From Pseudomonadota bacterium (lineage in GTDB: Bacteria > Pseudomonadota > Gammaproteobacteria > Burkholderiales > Casimicrobiaceae): a stretch of DNA of 57,278 nucleotides. The position numbers and the translations under genes were made by a program. Location: NCBI GenBank assembly GCA_018241785.1, contig JAFEDF010000254.1, positions 1 to 57,278 on the forward strand. The letters run 5' to 3'. Positions within the stretch are counted from its first letter, which is position 1; the number at the start of each line of letters is the position of its first letter. Below, one piece after another: positions 1 to 7,691 of the stretch. The notes beneath the pieces were generated by a model. That model worked only from the letters and a program-made list of their open reading frames with translations, was not told the origin of the DNA and searched no databases.

Positions 1-1
1 C

Positions 2-211
2 AACCTGCTGCGCTCGCGCTACGCGTTCCACAACGTCGCCCATCACGGCGAAGTGATCGCCATCGTCCCCGAGTTCCGCGAGCGCATCGGGCTCTTCGAC
101 ACCGCGCGCATCCCCTACATCATCGAGGAAGGCGAGCGCGCCACCGAGGCGATGCTGCCGCACCTCCTGCGGATGCTCGACGCGCCCGTCGGGCAGGCGG
201 GAGGCGCGTGA
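2..211 (+). CDS. 3' end of an unidentified gene (possibly ParA/MinD-like ATPase)
   Basis: This is the C-terminal 69 codons of a gene that begins before the window. The tail contains a stretch ending in a valine-alanine-isoleucine-valine strand, then a segment resembling the last strand-turn of ParA/MinD-type ATPases, where a sequence like 'tvIPrsvrlaEA' precedes the final helix; here it reads IPYIIEEGERATEA. That resemblance is weak and from memory only. The stop codon overlaps the GTG start of the next gene by four bases (GTGA), so the two are probably translationally coupled and may share a signalling function. Function not assigned. Confidence 0.45.
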   Translation, partial: NLLRSRYAFHNVAHHGEVIAIVPEFRERIGLFDTARIPYIIEEGERATEAMLPHLLRMLDAPVGQAGGA

Positions 212-1431
212 GCGTCGACGCTGCGCCCGCCCGCATCCTCGTCGCCGACGACCAGGAGCTCAACCGCGACTTGCTCTCGCGCCGGCTGCGCGCCGACGGC
301 CACCGCGTCGACCTCGCCGAGGACGGCCCCCGCGCGCTCGCGATGCTCGAGGGCGCCCCGTACGATCTCGTGCTGCTCGACATCATGATGCCGGGCATGG
401 ACGGCTACGACGTGCTCGCGCGGATCAAGGCGAGCGAAGCACTGCGCCACCTTCCGGTCGTCATGGTCTCTGCGCTCGACGAGACCGAGAGCGTCGTGCG
501 CTGCCTCGAGCTCGGGGCCGACGACTACCTGACGAAGCCCTTCAACGCGGTAGTGCTCCGCGCGCGCGTCGGCGCCTCGCTCGCGCGCAAGTGGCTGCAC
601 GACCGCGAGCAGCTCTACGCGAGGAGCCTCGCCCGCGAGCTCGAGATCGGCCGCGAGATCCAGCAGGGCTTCCTGCCCCCGGCGTGCCCCGTCCTTCCGG
701 GCTGGCAGATCGCGGCGCGCTTCGAGCCGGCGCGAAGCGTCGCCGGCGATTTCTACGACGCCTACGTCCTTCCTGGCGGGCACGTCGCACTGGTCGTCGC
801 CGACGTCTGCGACAAGGGTGTCGGCGCCGCGTTGTACATGGCGCTGTTTCGCTCGCTCTTGCGCGCGCTCGCGGTCCAGGCAGCGCTGCAGCGGCGTCCC
901 GACGACGCCATCCTCGCGGAGGTCACCGCGCATACGAGCGACTACATCGCGACGGTCCACGATCGCGCCAACATGTTCGCGACGGCGTTCTTCGCGATCC
1001 TCGATCCGGCCGACGGCCGGATCCGCTACGTGAACGCCGGGCACGACCCGCCATTCCTCGCCGGCGCCGCTGGCGCGCCGCGGCGGCTCGGTGCGACCGG
1101 GCCGGCGCTCGGCCTCGTTGCGGGAGCGCACTACGCCGTCGGCACGGACACGATCGAACCTGGCGAGCTCCTGCTCGCCTATACCGACGGCGTGACCGAC
1201 GCGCGCACCGCCGACGGCAGCGGCTTCTCGGAGGAGCGCGTCGAGGCGATCCTGCGCGAGTCCGGGCCGGCGGCGGGCGCCGGCGAGTCTGCGGCAGCGG
1301 GCGGACGTGCGGGGCGGCTGCTCGAGCGGATCGCGGCAGCGGTCACCGCCTACGCGGGCAGCGGCGAGCGCTTCGACGACGCGACGATGCTCGCCGTCGT
1401 TCGCTCGAGCTGCGCCGTACCGGCATCGTGA
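208..1431 (+). CDS. Response regulator with RsbU/SpoIIE-type PP2C phosphatase output domain
   Basis: 407 residues, GTG start coupled to the upstream gene by a GTGA overlap. The N-terminal receiver domain (about residues 8-125) has the acidic pair D14-D15, phosphoacceptor D58 in LLDIMMPGMDG and the conserved K110 in LTKPF. After a helical linker (about 130-165) the C-terminal half (about 175-400) matches the SpoIIE/RsbU phosphatase family, with FEPARSVAGDFYD, a VVADVCDKGVGAALYM metal-site motif, NAGHDPP and a terminal RFDDATMLAV. Such proteins dephosphorylate anti-anti-sigma or similar partner proteins when the receiver is phosphorylated. No partner STAS or kinase gene lies downstream, so the target is elsewhere. 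The last 89 bp overlap the convergent MauG-like gene. Confidence 0.92.
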   Translation: MSVDAAPARILVADDQELNRDLLSRRLRADGHRVDLAEDGPRALAMLEGAPYDLVLLDIMMPGMDGYDVLARIKASEALRHLPVVMVSALDETESVVRCLELGADDYLTKPFNAVVLRARVGASLARKWLHDREQLYARSLARELEIGREIQQGFLPPACPVLPGWQIAARFEPARSVAGDFYDAYVLPGGHVALVVADVCDKGVGAALYMALFRSLLRALAVQAALQRRPDDAILAEVTAHTSDYIATVHDRANMFATAFFAILDPADGRIRYVNAGHDPPFLAGAAGAPRRLGATGPALGLVAGAHYAVGTDTIEPGELLLAYTDGVTDARTADGSGFSEERVEAILRESGPAAGAGESAAAGGRAGRLLERIAAAVTAYAGSGERFDDATMLAVVRSSCAVPAS

Positions 1432-3742
1432 CGATCGCGGGCATCGACTGCGGTCGCGGCCCGGCCAGGGCCGCCTGCCGCACGGGGGTGGCCGCGGCGG
1501 CGGCGGGCGCAGCCGGTCCCGCCGTGTGAAACGATGCCGCTTCCCGGTGGTCGAGCGGCACGAGCGGCGGCAGCTGCGGAGCCGCAACCACGAGCGGATG
1601 GTCCATGCTGAGGGACTCGAGAAACGCCACCAGGTCGTGCTTTTCCTGCTCGCCGAGGTGGAGCGGGTGCAGCAGCGGCGACCGGTTCGGCCCCATCCCG
1701 CCGCCGCGATCGAAGAAGTCGACCACCTCGCCGAGCGTGGCGAATCGGCCGTTGTGCATGTAGGGTGCCGTGTACTTGAGCTCGCGCAGGCCGGGCGTGC
1801 GGAACTTGCCGATGTCGGACGGATTGCCCGTCTGGTAGTACCGTCCGAGATCGACGTCGGCATCGAGCAGTTCCGGATCGGTCACGCCCTTGGCCCGCTG
1901 TGCAAAGCTGTGGGTCGCCTGATACAGGACGCTCGAGTCGAGGATCGGATTTTCGGGCAGGCCGACCGAGTGGTAGCGCTCGTCCGAGGCGAGAGGCCCG
2001 TTGTGGCAGCTCACGCATCCCGCCTTGCCGGCGAACAGGCGATAGCCGCGGAGCGCCGCGGGTGACAGCGCGCTTTCGTCCCCGTTCATGTAGCGGTCGA
2101 AGGGTACGTCGCGCGGATTGCTGACGATCGTGCGCTCGAAGCTCGCGATCGCTCGCCAGACATCCGCCGCGCGCGGCCACGGCGTGCCGAACGCCTCCCT
2201 GAAGCGTTTCACATACTCGGGGACGAAGCGCAACCGCATCTCCATCATCGCCGGGTCGGCATTGCCCTCGACAGGGCCCGTTCCCGCCGTCTCGGCCTGT
2301 GCTTCGAGCCCGTCGGCCGAGCCCTCCCAGAACGGGTGTCGGAAGTACGCCGCGTTGAGGACCGTGAGTGCGTTGCGGTAGTTCTGGGTGCCCGGATAGC
2401 CCCGCGAAATGGCGTTGCCGTCACCCCAGCCGAGTTGCGGGAAATGGCAGGACACGCACGGGGTGCTGCCGTTGCCGCTGATGCGCGGATCCCAGAACAG
2501 CATCCTGCCGAGTTCGACCCTGGACGCCGTCATGCGATCGTCGGCAGGCACCGGTACCGGCGGCAGCGGCTGCAGCGGAGGGGGATTGCGCGCGGCGGAG
2601 ATTTCGCCGTCCGCGGCTGCGCCGCCCGCAAGCTCCGGTGCGACCGCCCGCGGATCAAATGCGCGCGCCCGCATCTCCCATTGAATCGGTTCGTCGACGA
2701 CGACGCGATCGCCGCTGAGGCTGCCCAGAAACGCCAGCAGCGACTTCTTCTCCGACGCGGCCAGGTGGAGCGGCTCGAGCTCGCTGCCTGGCCCGCCTCC
2801 GCGGTCGTAGAAGTCCACGACCTGCGCAAGGCTCGCAAAGACGCCGTTGTGCATGTAAGGCGCGGTCCACTTCAGATCGAGCAGCGACGGCGTCAGGAAT
2901 CTGCCCCGATCCTCCGGATCGCCGGTGACTGCGTAGCGGCCGAGGTCGCTGCGCACGGTCATGACGTCGGGGACCTTGGCGAGCTTGAACCGTCTCAGCA
3001 TCGAGATGGCGCGCAGCGGATCAGCCAGGATCGTCGGATTCTCCGGAACCGCGAGACGATGGAACCGCTGGTCCGAGAGGAGCGCTCCCTGGTGGCAGCG
3101 CACGCATCCGGCCTTGCCGGTGAACAGTTGCAGCCCCTGCCGCGCAGCCGGGCTGAGCGCGGTCTCATCGCCGGCGAGAAAGCGTTCGAACGGGATGTTG
3201 CGCGAGCGAACGGTCTCGAGGAACGCTGCGAGGGCTGCATCGATTCCGCGTGGCGTGATCTCGGCGTCGGCACCGTAGACCTTTCTCCACAGCGCCGCAT
3301 ACTCCGGAACGAGTTTGAGCCGCTCGGCGACGAGCAGCGGGTCAGCGTGCATCATGTCGGGACGAACGATCATGTCGTGCACGGTGCCGGCCAGGTTCCG
3401 GCCGTCGCCGCCTCCGTCCCACATGAGCCGGGCGCGTTGCGCCACGTTGAGCAGGCTTGGTGCATTGCGGAAGTAATCGCTGTTCGTATAACCCTTCGAC
3501 AGCGCGGCATCGTCACCCCAGCCGCGCTGCGGATCGTGGCAGCGCGCACACGAGCGGCCCCAGTCGCTGGAAAGCCGGGTGTCGAAGTAAAGATGCCGAC
3601 CGAGGTCGGCCAGATCCGGGCTCACCGCGGCAGCGGGCGGCAGCGGGGCGAACGGTACGCCTCCACCGTACGCAGGCGTCGCGAGCACGGCTGCCAGTGC
3701 GAGCAGGGCGGCGATCGGGAGCCTGCCGGACGAGCGCGACAT
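1343..3742 (-). CDS. Tandem-fused MauG/CcpA-family dihaem cytochrome (two modules, four c-haems)
   Basis: 799 residues with a Sec signal peptide (about 1-26). Residues about 35-345 and 400-715 are two homologous copies of a MauG/bacterial cytochrome c peroxidase dihaem module, each with two CXXCH sites: C65-H69 (CARCH) and C213-H217 (CVRCH) in the first, C429-H433 (CVSCH) and C576-H580 (CVSCH) in the second. Each copy also carries the GRYxxTG and TAPYMHNG landmarks. Normal family members have one module of about 330-390 residues. MauG oxidises two tryptophans of the light-chain precursor to form TTQ; a mauA gene lies in the same operon, so this is the natural candidate for that role. The last ~70 residues are Ala/Arg-rich and the 3' end overlaps the convergent phosphatase gene by 89 bp. 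Final gene of the minus-strand operon. Confidence 0.9.
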   Translation of the reverse strand: MSRSSGRLPIAALLALAAVLATPAYGGGVPFAPLPPAAAVSPDLADLGRHLYFDTRLSSDWGRSCARCHDPQRGWGDDAALSKGYTNSDYFRNAPSLLNVAQRARLMWDGGGDGRNLAGTVHDMIVRPDMMHADPLLVAERLKLVPEYAALWRKVYGADAEITPRGIDAALAAFLETVRSRNIPFERFLAGDETALSPAARQGLQLFTGKAGCVRCHQGALLSDQRFHRLAVPENPTILADPLRAISMLRRFKLAKVPDVMTVRSDLGRYAVTGDPEDRGRFLTPSLLDLKWTAPYMHNGVFASLAQVVDFYDRGGGPGSELEPLHLAASEKKSLLAFLGSLSGDRVVVDEPIQWEMRARAFDPRAVAPELAGGAAADGEISAARNPPPLQPLPPVPVPADDRMTASRVELGRMLFWDPRISGNGSTPCVSCHFPQLGWGDGNAISRGYPGTQNYRNALTVLNAAYFRHPFWEGSADGLEAQAETAGTGPVEGNADPAMMEMRLRFVPEYVKRFREAFGTPWPRAADVWRAIASFERTIVSNPRDVPFDRYMNGDESALSPAALRGYRLFAGKAGCVSCHNGPLASDERYHSVGLPENPILDSSVLYQATHSFAQRAKGVTDPELLDADVDLGRYYQTGNPSDIGKFRTPGLRELKYTAPYMHNGRFATLGEVVDFFDRGGGMGPNRSPLLHPLHLGEQEKHDLVAFLESLSMDHPLVVAAPQLPPLVPLDHREAASFHTAGPAAPAAAAATPVRQAALAGPRPQSMPAIVTMPVRRSSSERRRASSRRRSARRCPRRR

Positions 3743-3787
3743 GGCGTCAGACCGGTGCGCGGGACGGTGGCGCCAGCAGGCTTCGCA

Positions 3788-4195
3788 TCACTTCACGGCC
3801 ATCGGCTGCGATCCGGGCAGCTTGAGCGGCGTTCCGGGCGGCAATTGCGGACACGCCTTGGCCCAGCTCAGGATCTCGTCGAGCAGTTCGCGATTCTGCG
3901 TGCGCGAGAGCGGCTTGCTGCGCTGCGAAGGCATGCGGATGAAGAATCGGCGCTTGTCGGGATCCTCTCTGAATTGCGCCGCGTATACACCCGAGACGTG
4001 GAGGTCGCCCGTCGTTTCCGGCCGGCCGGGGTGGCAGCCCATGCAGTTCAACGCGTAGACCTCCGGCGCCGCGACTTCCGGGGCCGCCGCGGCGCTCGAC
4101 GCGCAGCCCGCGGCGAGCGCGAGCCCAGTCAGCAGCGGGAGGATCACGCTTCCGGTGCGAGGGGTTCGAGCCATGCGATGGAGATTAGCGCGCAT
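3788..4195 (-). CDS. Small monohaem cytochrome c lipoprotein
   Basis: 135 residues. The N-terminus holds a hydrophobic segment ending in LALAAGC, a good lipobox, so the mature protein is probably lipid-anchored facing the periplasm. One haem site, CMGCH, follows in the sequence ALNCMGCHPGRPE; a downstream FFIRMP methionine could be the sixth ligand. An alternative start seven codons in (MARTPRTG) would give a more usual signal peptide. It sits between the YCF48-like gene and the tandem MauG gene in the same direction, so it may deliver electrons to or from the MauG-like protein. No closer family name recognised. Confidence 0.75.
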   Translation of the reverse strand: MRANLHRMARTPRTGSVILPLLTGLALAAGCASSAAAAPEVAAPEVYALNCMGCHPGRPETTGDLHVSGVYAAQFREDPDKRRFFIRMPSQRSKPLSRTQNRELLDEILSWAKACPQLPPGTPLKLPGSQPMAVK

Positions 4196-4244
4196 CAGCG
4201 CCGCGCAACCTTGACCGGGGCAAAGGTTTACCGACGATGCTCGT

Positions 4245-5225
4245 TCAGGGTCTCACGACGCCCGCCACCGAGAACACCTGGACGCTTCCATCCGGAACGA
4301 CGGCGAGCGCCGTCAAGTCGGTGCGATCGCTCCGGGACGTCGCGCTGAAGCTGCGTCCGGCGTCGCGGCTCTCGAGCTCGACCCCGTCGAGGCCGACCGC
4401 CATCACCCGGCTGCCCACGGCCACGATGCCGGTGATCGAGCTCCTGGTTCCGCTCGCCACGGCCTGCCAGCTCTGCCCGTCGTCCGTGCTGCGATACACG
4501 CTGCCGCGGAGCCCCGCGACGAGCAGCGTTCCATCGTGCAGAGCGCAGCCCGTCCAGAGCGACCCCTTGTATCCTGTGTTGACGTACTGCCAGCTCGCAC
4601 CGCGATCGGTCGACCGCAGCACCGTGCCGCGCTCGGCCGCGATGAACAGCGTGCCGCCTGGCGCCGCAAAGATGCTGAAGAGGTTGCGATCGGTCTGCCC
4701 GCCTCCCGGAGGCGCGGGGAGGGCCAGCTTGTTCCAATGCTGCCCGCCGTCGTCCGTCATCAGCAGCAACGACCACAGCCCGGCTGCGATACCGTGCTCG
4801 CCATCGAGAAAGTACACGGCAAAGAGCGGCTGGTCGACGCTGGTGTCGCTGCGCTGCAACGTCCATGTCTCGCCGCCATCGCGGGTGTGGATCACCACGC
4901 CCCACTGGCCGACCGCCCAGCCGTTGCGTGCGTCGGAAAACGAAACGCCGGTCAGGGTCGCACGCGTCGGCACCGAGCGGGCCTGGCGGTAGCGCTTGCC
5001 TTGATCGTCCGACAGCAGCACGACTCCGTGGTCGCCGACGGCGACGAGCCTGCCTCCCGCATTCGTCGCCGCCAGCATCATTTCGCTGGTTGCCCATGGC
5101 ACGTGCAGCGCGGGCTCCTCCTGCAGCGACGCCTGATGCGCGACGGCCGCCGGGTTGGCCGCCCCCGCCGCGGGACAGCACGCGCTCGCCCAGGCCACCA
5201 GTGCGGCGAGGGCCAATCGGGTCAT
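4245..5225 (-). CDS. YCF48/BNR-repeat beta-propeller protein, exported
   Basis: 326 residues from the ATG at 5223-5225; a longer frame upstream runs into the preceding transporter gene and is rejected. A signal peptide (about 1-25, MTRLALAALVAWASACCPAAGA) is followed by repeated blades with the Asp-box-like signature SxDxGxxW, for example TRDGGETWTLQ, TDDGGQHWNKL, STDRGASWQYV and STDDGQSWQAV. This is the photosystem II assembly factor YCF48/HCF136-like propeller fold, widespread in non-photosynthetic proteobacteria. It lies 20 bp after the RND transporter gene. Genes of this type are often found beside RND, DUF1302 and DUF1329 genes, as here; it is probably a periplasmic or surface scaffold for that module (inference). 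Confidence 0.85.
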   Translation of the reverse strand: MTRLALAALVAWASACCPAAGAANPAAVAHQASLQEEPALHVPWATSEMMLAATNAGGRLVAVGDHGVVLLSDDQGKRYRQARSVPTRATLTGVSFSDARNGWAVGQWGVVIHTRDGGETWTLQRSDTSVDQPLFAVYFLDGEHGIAAGLWSLLLMTDDGGQHWNKLALPAPPGGGQTDRNLFSIFAAPGGTLFIAAERGTVLRSTDRGASWQYVNTGYKGSLWTGCALHDGTLLVAGLRGSVYRSTDDGQSWQAVASGTRSSITGIVAVGSRVMAVGLDGVELESRDAGRSFSATSRSDRTDLTALAVVPDGSVQVFSVAGVVRP

Positions 5226-5245
5226 CGCGCTCACCGGGAGTCCGA

Positions 5246-7600
5246 TCAATGGTCGAGCATCGCGAGCACCCGCGGCGGCTTGCGGCGCGGAAAGAGCCGC
5301 TCGAGCCAAACGGCCAGCGCGGGCAGCGCGGTCATCGCCATCACGAGGTTCACCATGAACATGAATGCCAAGAGCTTGCCCATGTCCGCCTGGAACTTGA
5401 GCTCCGAGAACGACCACGTCACGACGCCGATGGCGAGCGTCACCGCGGTGAAGATCGTCGCCGTCCCGACTTCGAGGATCGCGTGCTCGAGTGCCTTGAC
5501 GATCGGCTGCCCCCTGGCGAGGTGGAGCTGCAGGCGGTTGTAGATGTAGAACGCATAGTCGACGCCGATGCCTACCGCGAGCACCATCACCGGCAGCGTC
5601 GCCACGGTAAGTCCGATGCGCAGCTCCTTCATCAGCCAGTAGCCGATGAAGGTCGCCACGGTCAGCGGCAGGCAGCAGGCGATCATTGCGCGGAGATCGC
5701 GGTAGGCGAGGAAGACGAGAATCAATATTGCGGCGTACACGTAGAGCATCATCGGCACCTCGCTCTGCGCAACGACGTCGTTGATCGCCGCCTGTACACC
5801 CGCGTTGCCCGAAGCGAGCCTCACCGTGACCCCCGGCTGCCGGTGGTCCGCCCGGAATTGCTTGATTGCCTCGATCACCGTATTGATCGTCGTCGCCTTG
5901 TGGTCGGTCAGGAACAGATGTGCGGCAACCATGCTGCAGTCCTTGCGCATGTACCCGCGGAGGCGTCCGACCTCGACCGACAGCCCTGCGTAGTTACCGG
6001 GATCGATCGGCACCACGTACATCTTCGGATGGCCCTCGTTGTATCCCTCGTTGTAGGTGCGCAGGAGCTCCGAGTACGAGCTCACCGACATGACGCCGGG
6101 CACATGGCGCATCCGGTCGACGAAGCGATCCTGGTAGAGGCCGATGCGGACGTTTTCGCAGGAATCGGGCGGCGCCTCGAACATGACCGTCAGCCAGTCG
6201 AGTCCGGTGTCGTAGTTGCTCGCGATGGCGACCGCGTCGCGGTTGAAGCGCGCATCCGGCCGCAGCTCGGGGGCGCCAGGCTCCAGGCTGCCGATGACGC
6301 GGTCGCGGCTCTGCCAGAGAGCGAGCCCGAAAATCACGGCGACGCCGGCCAGCACCGCGGCGGCCGTCCGCGGCTCGGCGACGCGTGCCAGCTTGCGCAG
6401 CCACTGTGCTCGGCGGTCCCGGATGACCATCGCGCGGGCCGCATAGGCGCGGGTGAAGTTCATGAACGACGCAGCCAGCGGCAGCATCACGAGGTTCGTC
6501 CCGATCTTGTAGGCGACGCCGATCGATGCGGTGACCGCGAGCTCCCTCACCATCGGGATCGGGATCAGGACGAGCGTCATGAACGACACGAAGGCCGTGA
6601 CGAGCGCCAGTACACCCGGCACCAGCAGCCCCGAGAAGCTCGCTCGCGCCGCCTGCTCGGTGCTGTGGCCGTGCGCGATCTCGCGCACGATGTAGTTGAT
6701 CTGCTGCACCCCGTGCGACACTCCGATCGCGAAGACCAGGAAGGGCACCAGCACGGCGAGCGGGTCGAGCCCGTAGCCGAGCAGCTTCAGCGTTCCGAAC
6801 TGCCACACCAGCGAAGTCAGCGAACAGACGATCGCGAGGAGCGCGAGCCGGATCGAATGGCAGTACCAGTAGACCGCCAGCAGCGTCAGCAGCAGGGCAA
6901 TGGCGCAGAACTCGAGAACTCCCTGCGCGCCTGCGGCGATGTCGCCGATCTGCTTGGCGAACCCGATGATCCGGATCTCGAAATCCTGATCCTCGAACTT
7001 GCGGATCTTCTGCTCGAGCGTTCGGTCGAAGCGCAGGTAGTCGATCCTGACCCCGCTGGCGTCGTACTCGTTGAGTTCCGCGGTGACCATCGCGCTCGTC
7101 TGATCGCGGCCGACGAGCGTGCCATCGAACCCGCCTTCATTGGTGGCGTGCTGGATGTTCGCGATGACCTCCGGGGTCAGCTTGTCGGTGGTCACCGTTC
7201 CCGGAATGAGGGGCTCTGCGCGGAAGCCGTCCTCGGTGATTTCGTTGACGAAGGTGTTCGGTGTCCACAGCGACTGGACGCTGAGGCGCGATACGTACGG
7301 AAGAAACGTCACCGCCTGCGTGACGTCATAGAGGCGCGTCAGCGCGTTCCTGTTCCAGATCGTGCCGTGGCGCGCCTTCACGACGACGATCAGGCGGTTC
7401 GCGCCCAGCACGTCGTCCCGGTATTTCATGAACGTCCGGATGTACTCGTTGCCCACCGGCATCTGCTTGTCGAAGCCGGCGTCCATCCTGAGCTGGAGCG
7501 CAAAGAAGCCCGTGACCACGGTAAAGGCCACGAAGAGCGCGAGTACCGCCTTCCTTCTGAGGAAGAGGAAGTCCTGAAGCTCCTGGATCCAGCCGTTCAT
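5246..7600 (-). CDS. RND superfamily (MMPL-type) transporter
   Basis: 784 residues with two homologous halves, each with one transmembrane helix, a large extracytoplasmic domain, then five clustered helices. First helix about 17-37; first helix cluster about 225-400; second half begins near the IFGLALWQSRDRVIG region; last cluster near the C-terminus (ATLPVMVLAVGIGVDYAFYIYNRL, FTAVTLAIGVVTWSFSELKFQADMG). The GVSHGVQQINYIVRE and GIGVDYAFYIYNR segments match the conserved helix-4 region of MMPL/SSD-type exporters. No membrane-fusion protein or TolC gene accompanies it; instead the neighbours are DUF1302, DUF1329 and YCF48-like genes. This grouping suggests movement of hydrophobic or lipid-like molecules across the envelope (inference). 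Confidence 0.9.
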   Translation of the reverse strand: MNGWIQELQDFLFLRRKAVLALFVAFTVVTGFFALQLRMDAGFDKQMPVGNEYIRTFMKYRDDVLGANRLIVVVKARHGTIWNRNALTRLYDVTQAVTFLPYVSRLSVQSLWTPNTFVNEITEDGFRAEPLIPGTVTTDKLTPEVIANIQHATNEGGFDGTLVGRDQTSAMVTAELNEYDASGVRIDYLRFDRTLEQKIRKFEDQDFEIRIIGFAKQIGDIAAGAQGVLEFCAIALLLTLLAVYWYCHSIRLALLAIVCSLTSLVWQFGTLKLLGYGLDPLAVLVPFLVFAIGVSHGVQQINYIVREIAHGHSTEQAARASFSGLLVPGVLALVTAFVSFMTLVLIPIPMVRELAVTASIGVAYKIGTNLVMLPLAASFMNFTRAYAARAMVIRDRRAQWLRKLARVAEPRTAAAVLAGVAVIFGLALWQSRDRVIGSLEPGAPELRPDARFNRDAVAIASNYDTGLDWLTVMFEAPPDSCENVRIGLYQDRFVDRMRHVPGVMSVSSYSELLRTYNEGYNEGHPKMYVVPIDPGNYAGLSVEVGRLRGYMRKDCSMVAAHLFLTDHKATTINTVIEAIKQFRADHRQPGVTVRLASGNAGVQAAINDVVAQSEVPMMLYVYAAILILVFLAYRDLRAMIACCLPLTVATFIGYWLMKELRIGLTVATLPVMVLAVGIGVDYAFYIYNRLQLHLARGQPIVKALEHAILEVGTATIFTAVTLAIGVVTWSFSELKFQADMGKLLAFMFMVNLVMAMTALPALAVWLERLFPRRKPPRVLAMLDH

Positions 7601-7675
7601 GCGGCCGGATGGGCAGCCACCACGGGCGGCGCAGCGTGCGGCGCACCGATGCTACCGCGGCGCGCCGCAGGCTCC

Positions 7676-7690
7676 CATGCGCCGCGCATG
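7676..7690. other. Perfect inverted repeat between DUF1302 and RND genes
   Basis: CATGCGC-C-GCGCATG is a perfect 7-bp inverted repeat with a 1-nt centre, directly after the DUF1302 stop codon within a 91-bp gap. It is too tight to fold into a normal RNA hairpin without opening the centre, and has no T-tract, so it may be a protein-binding palindrome, an mRNA processing site, or chance. A GC-rich near-palindrome (CCGCGGCGCGCCGC) lies just to its left. Confidence 0.3.
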
Positions 7691-7691
7691 G

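Noticed and set aside
1343..3742. Calling the tetrahaem protein an ordinary cytochrome c peroxidase
   Set aside because: The operon context with mauA/B/D/E and the duplicated module favour a MauG-type role, though peroxidase activity is not excluded.
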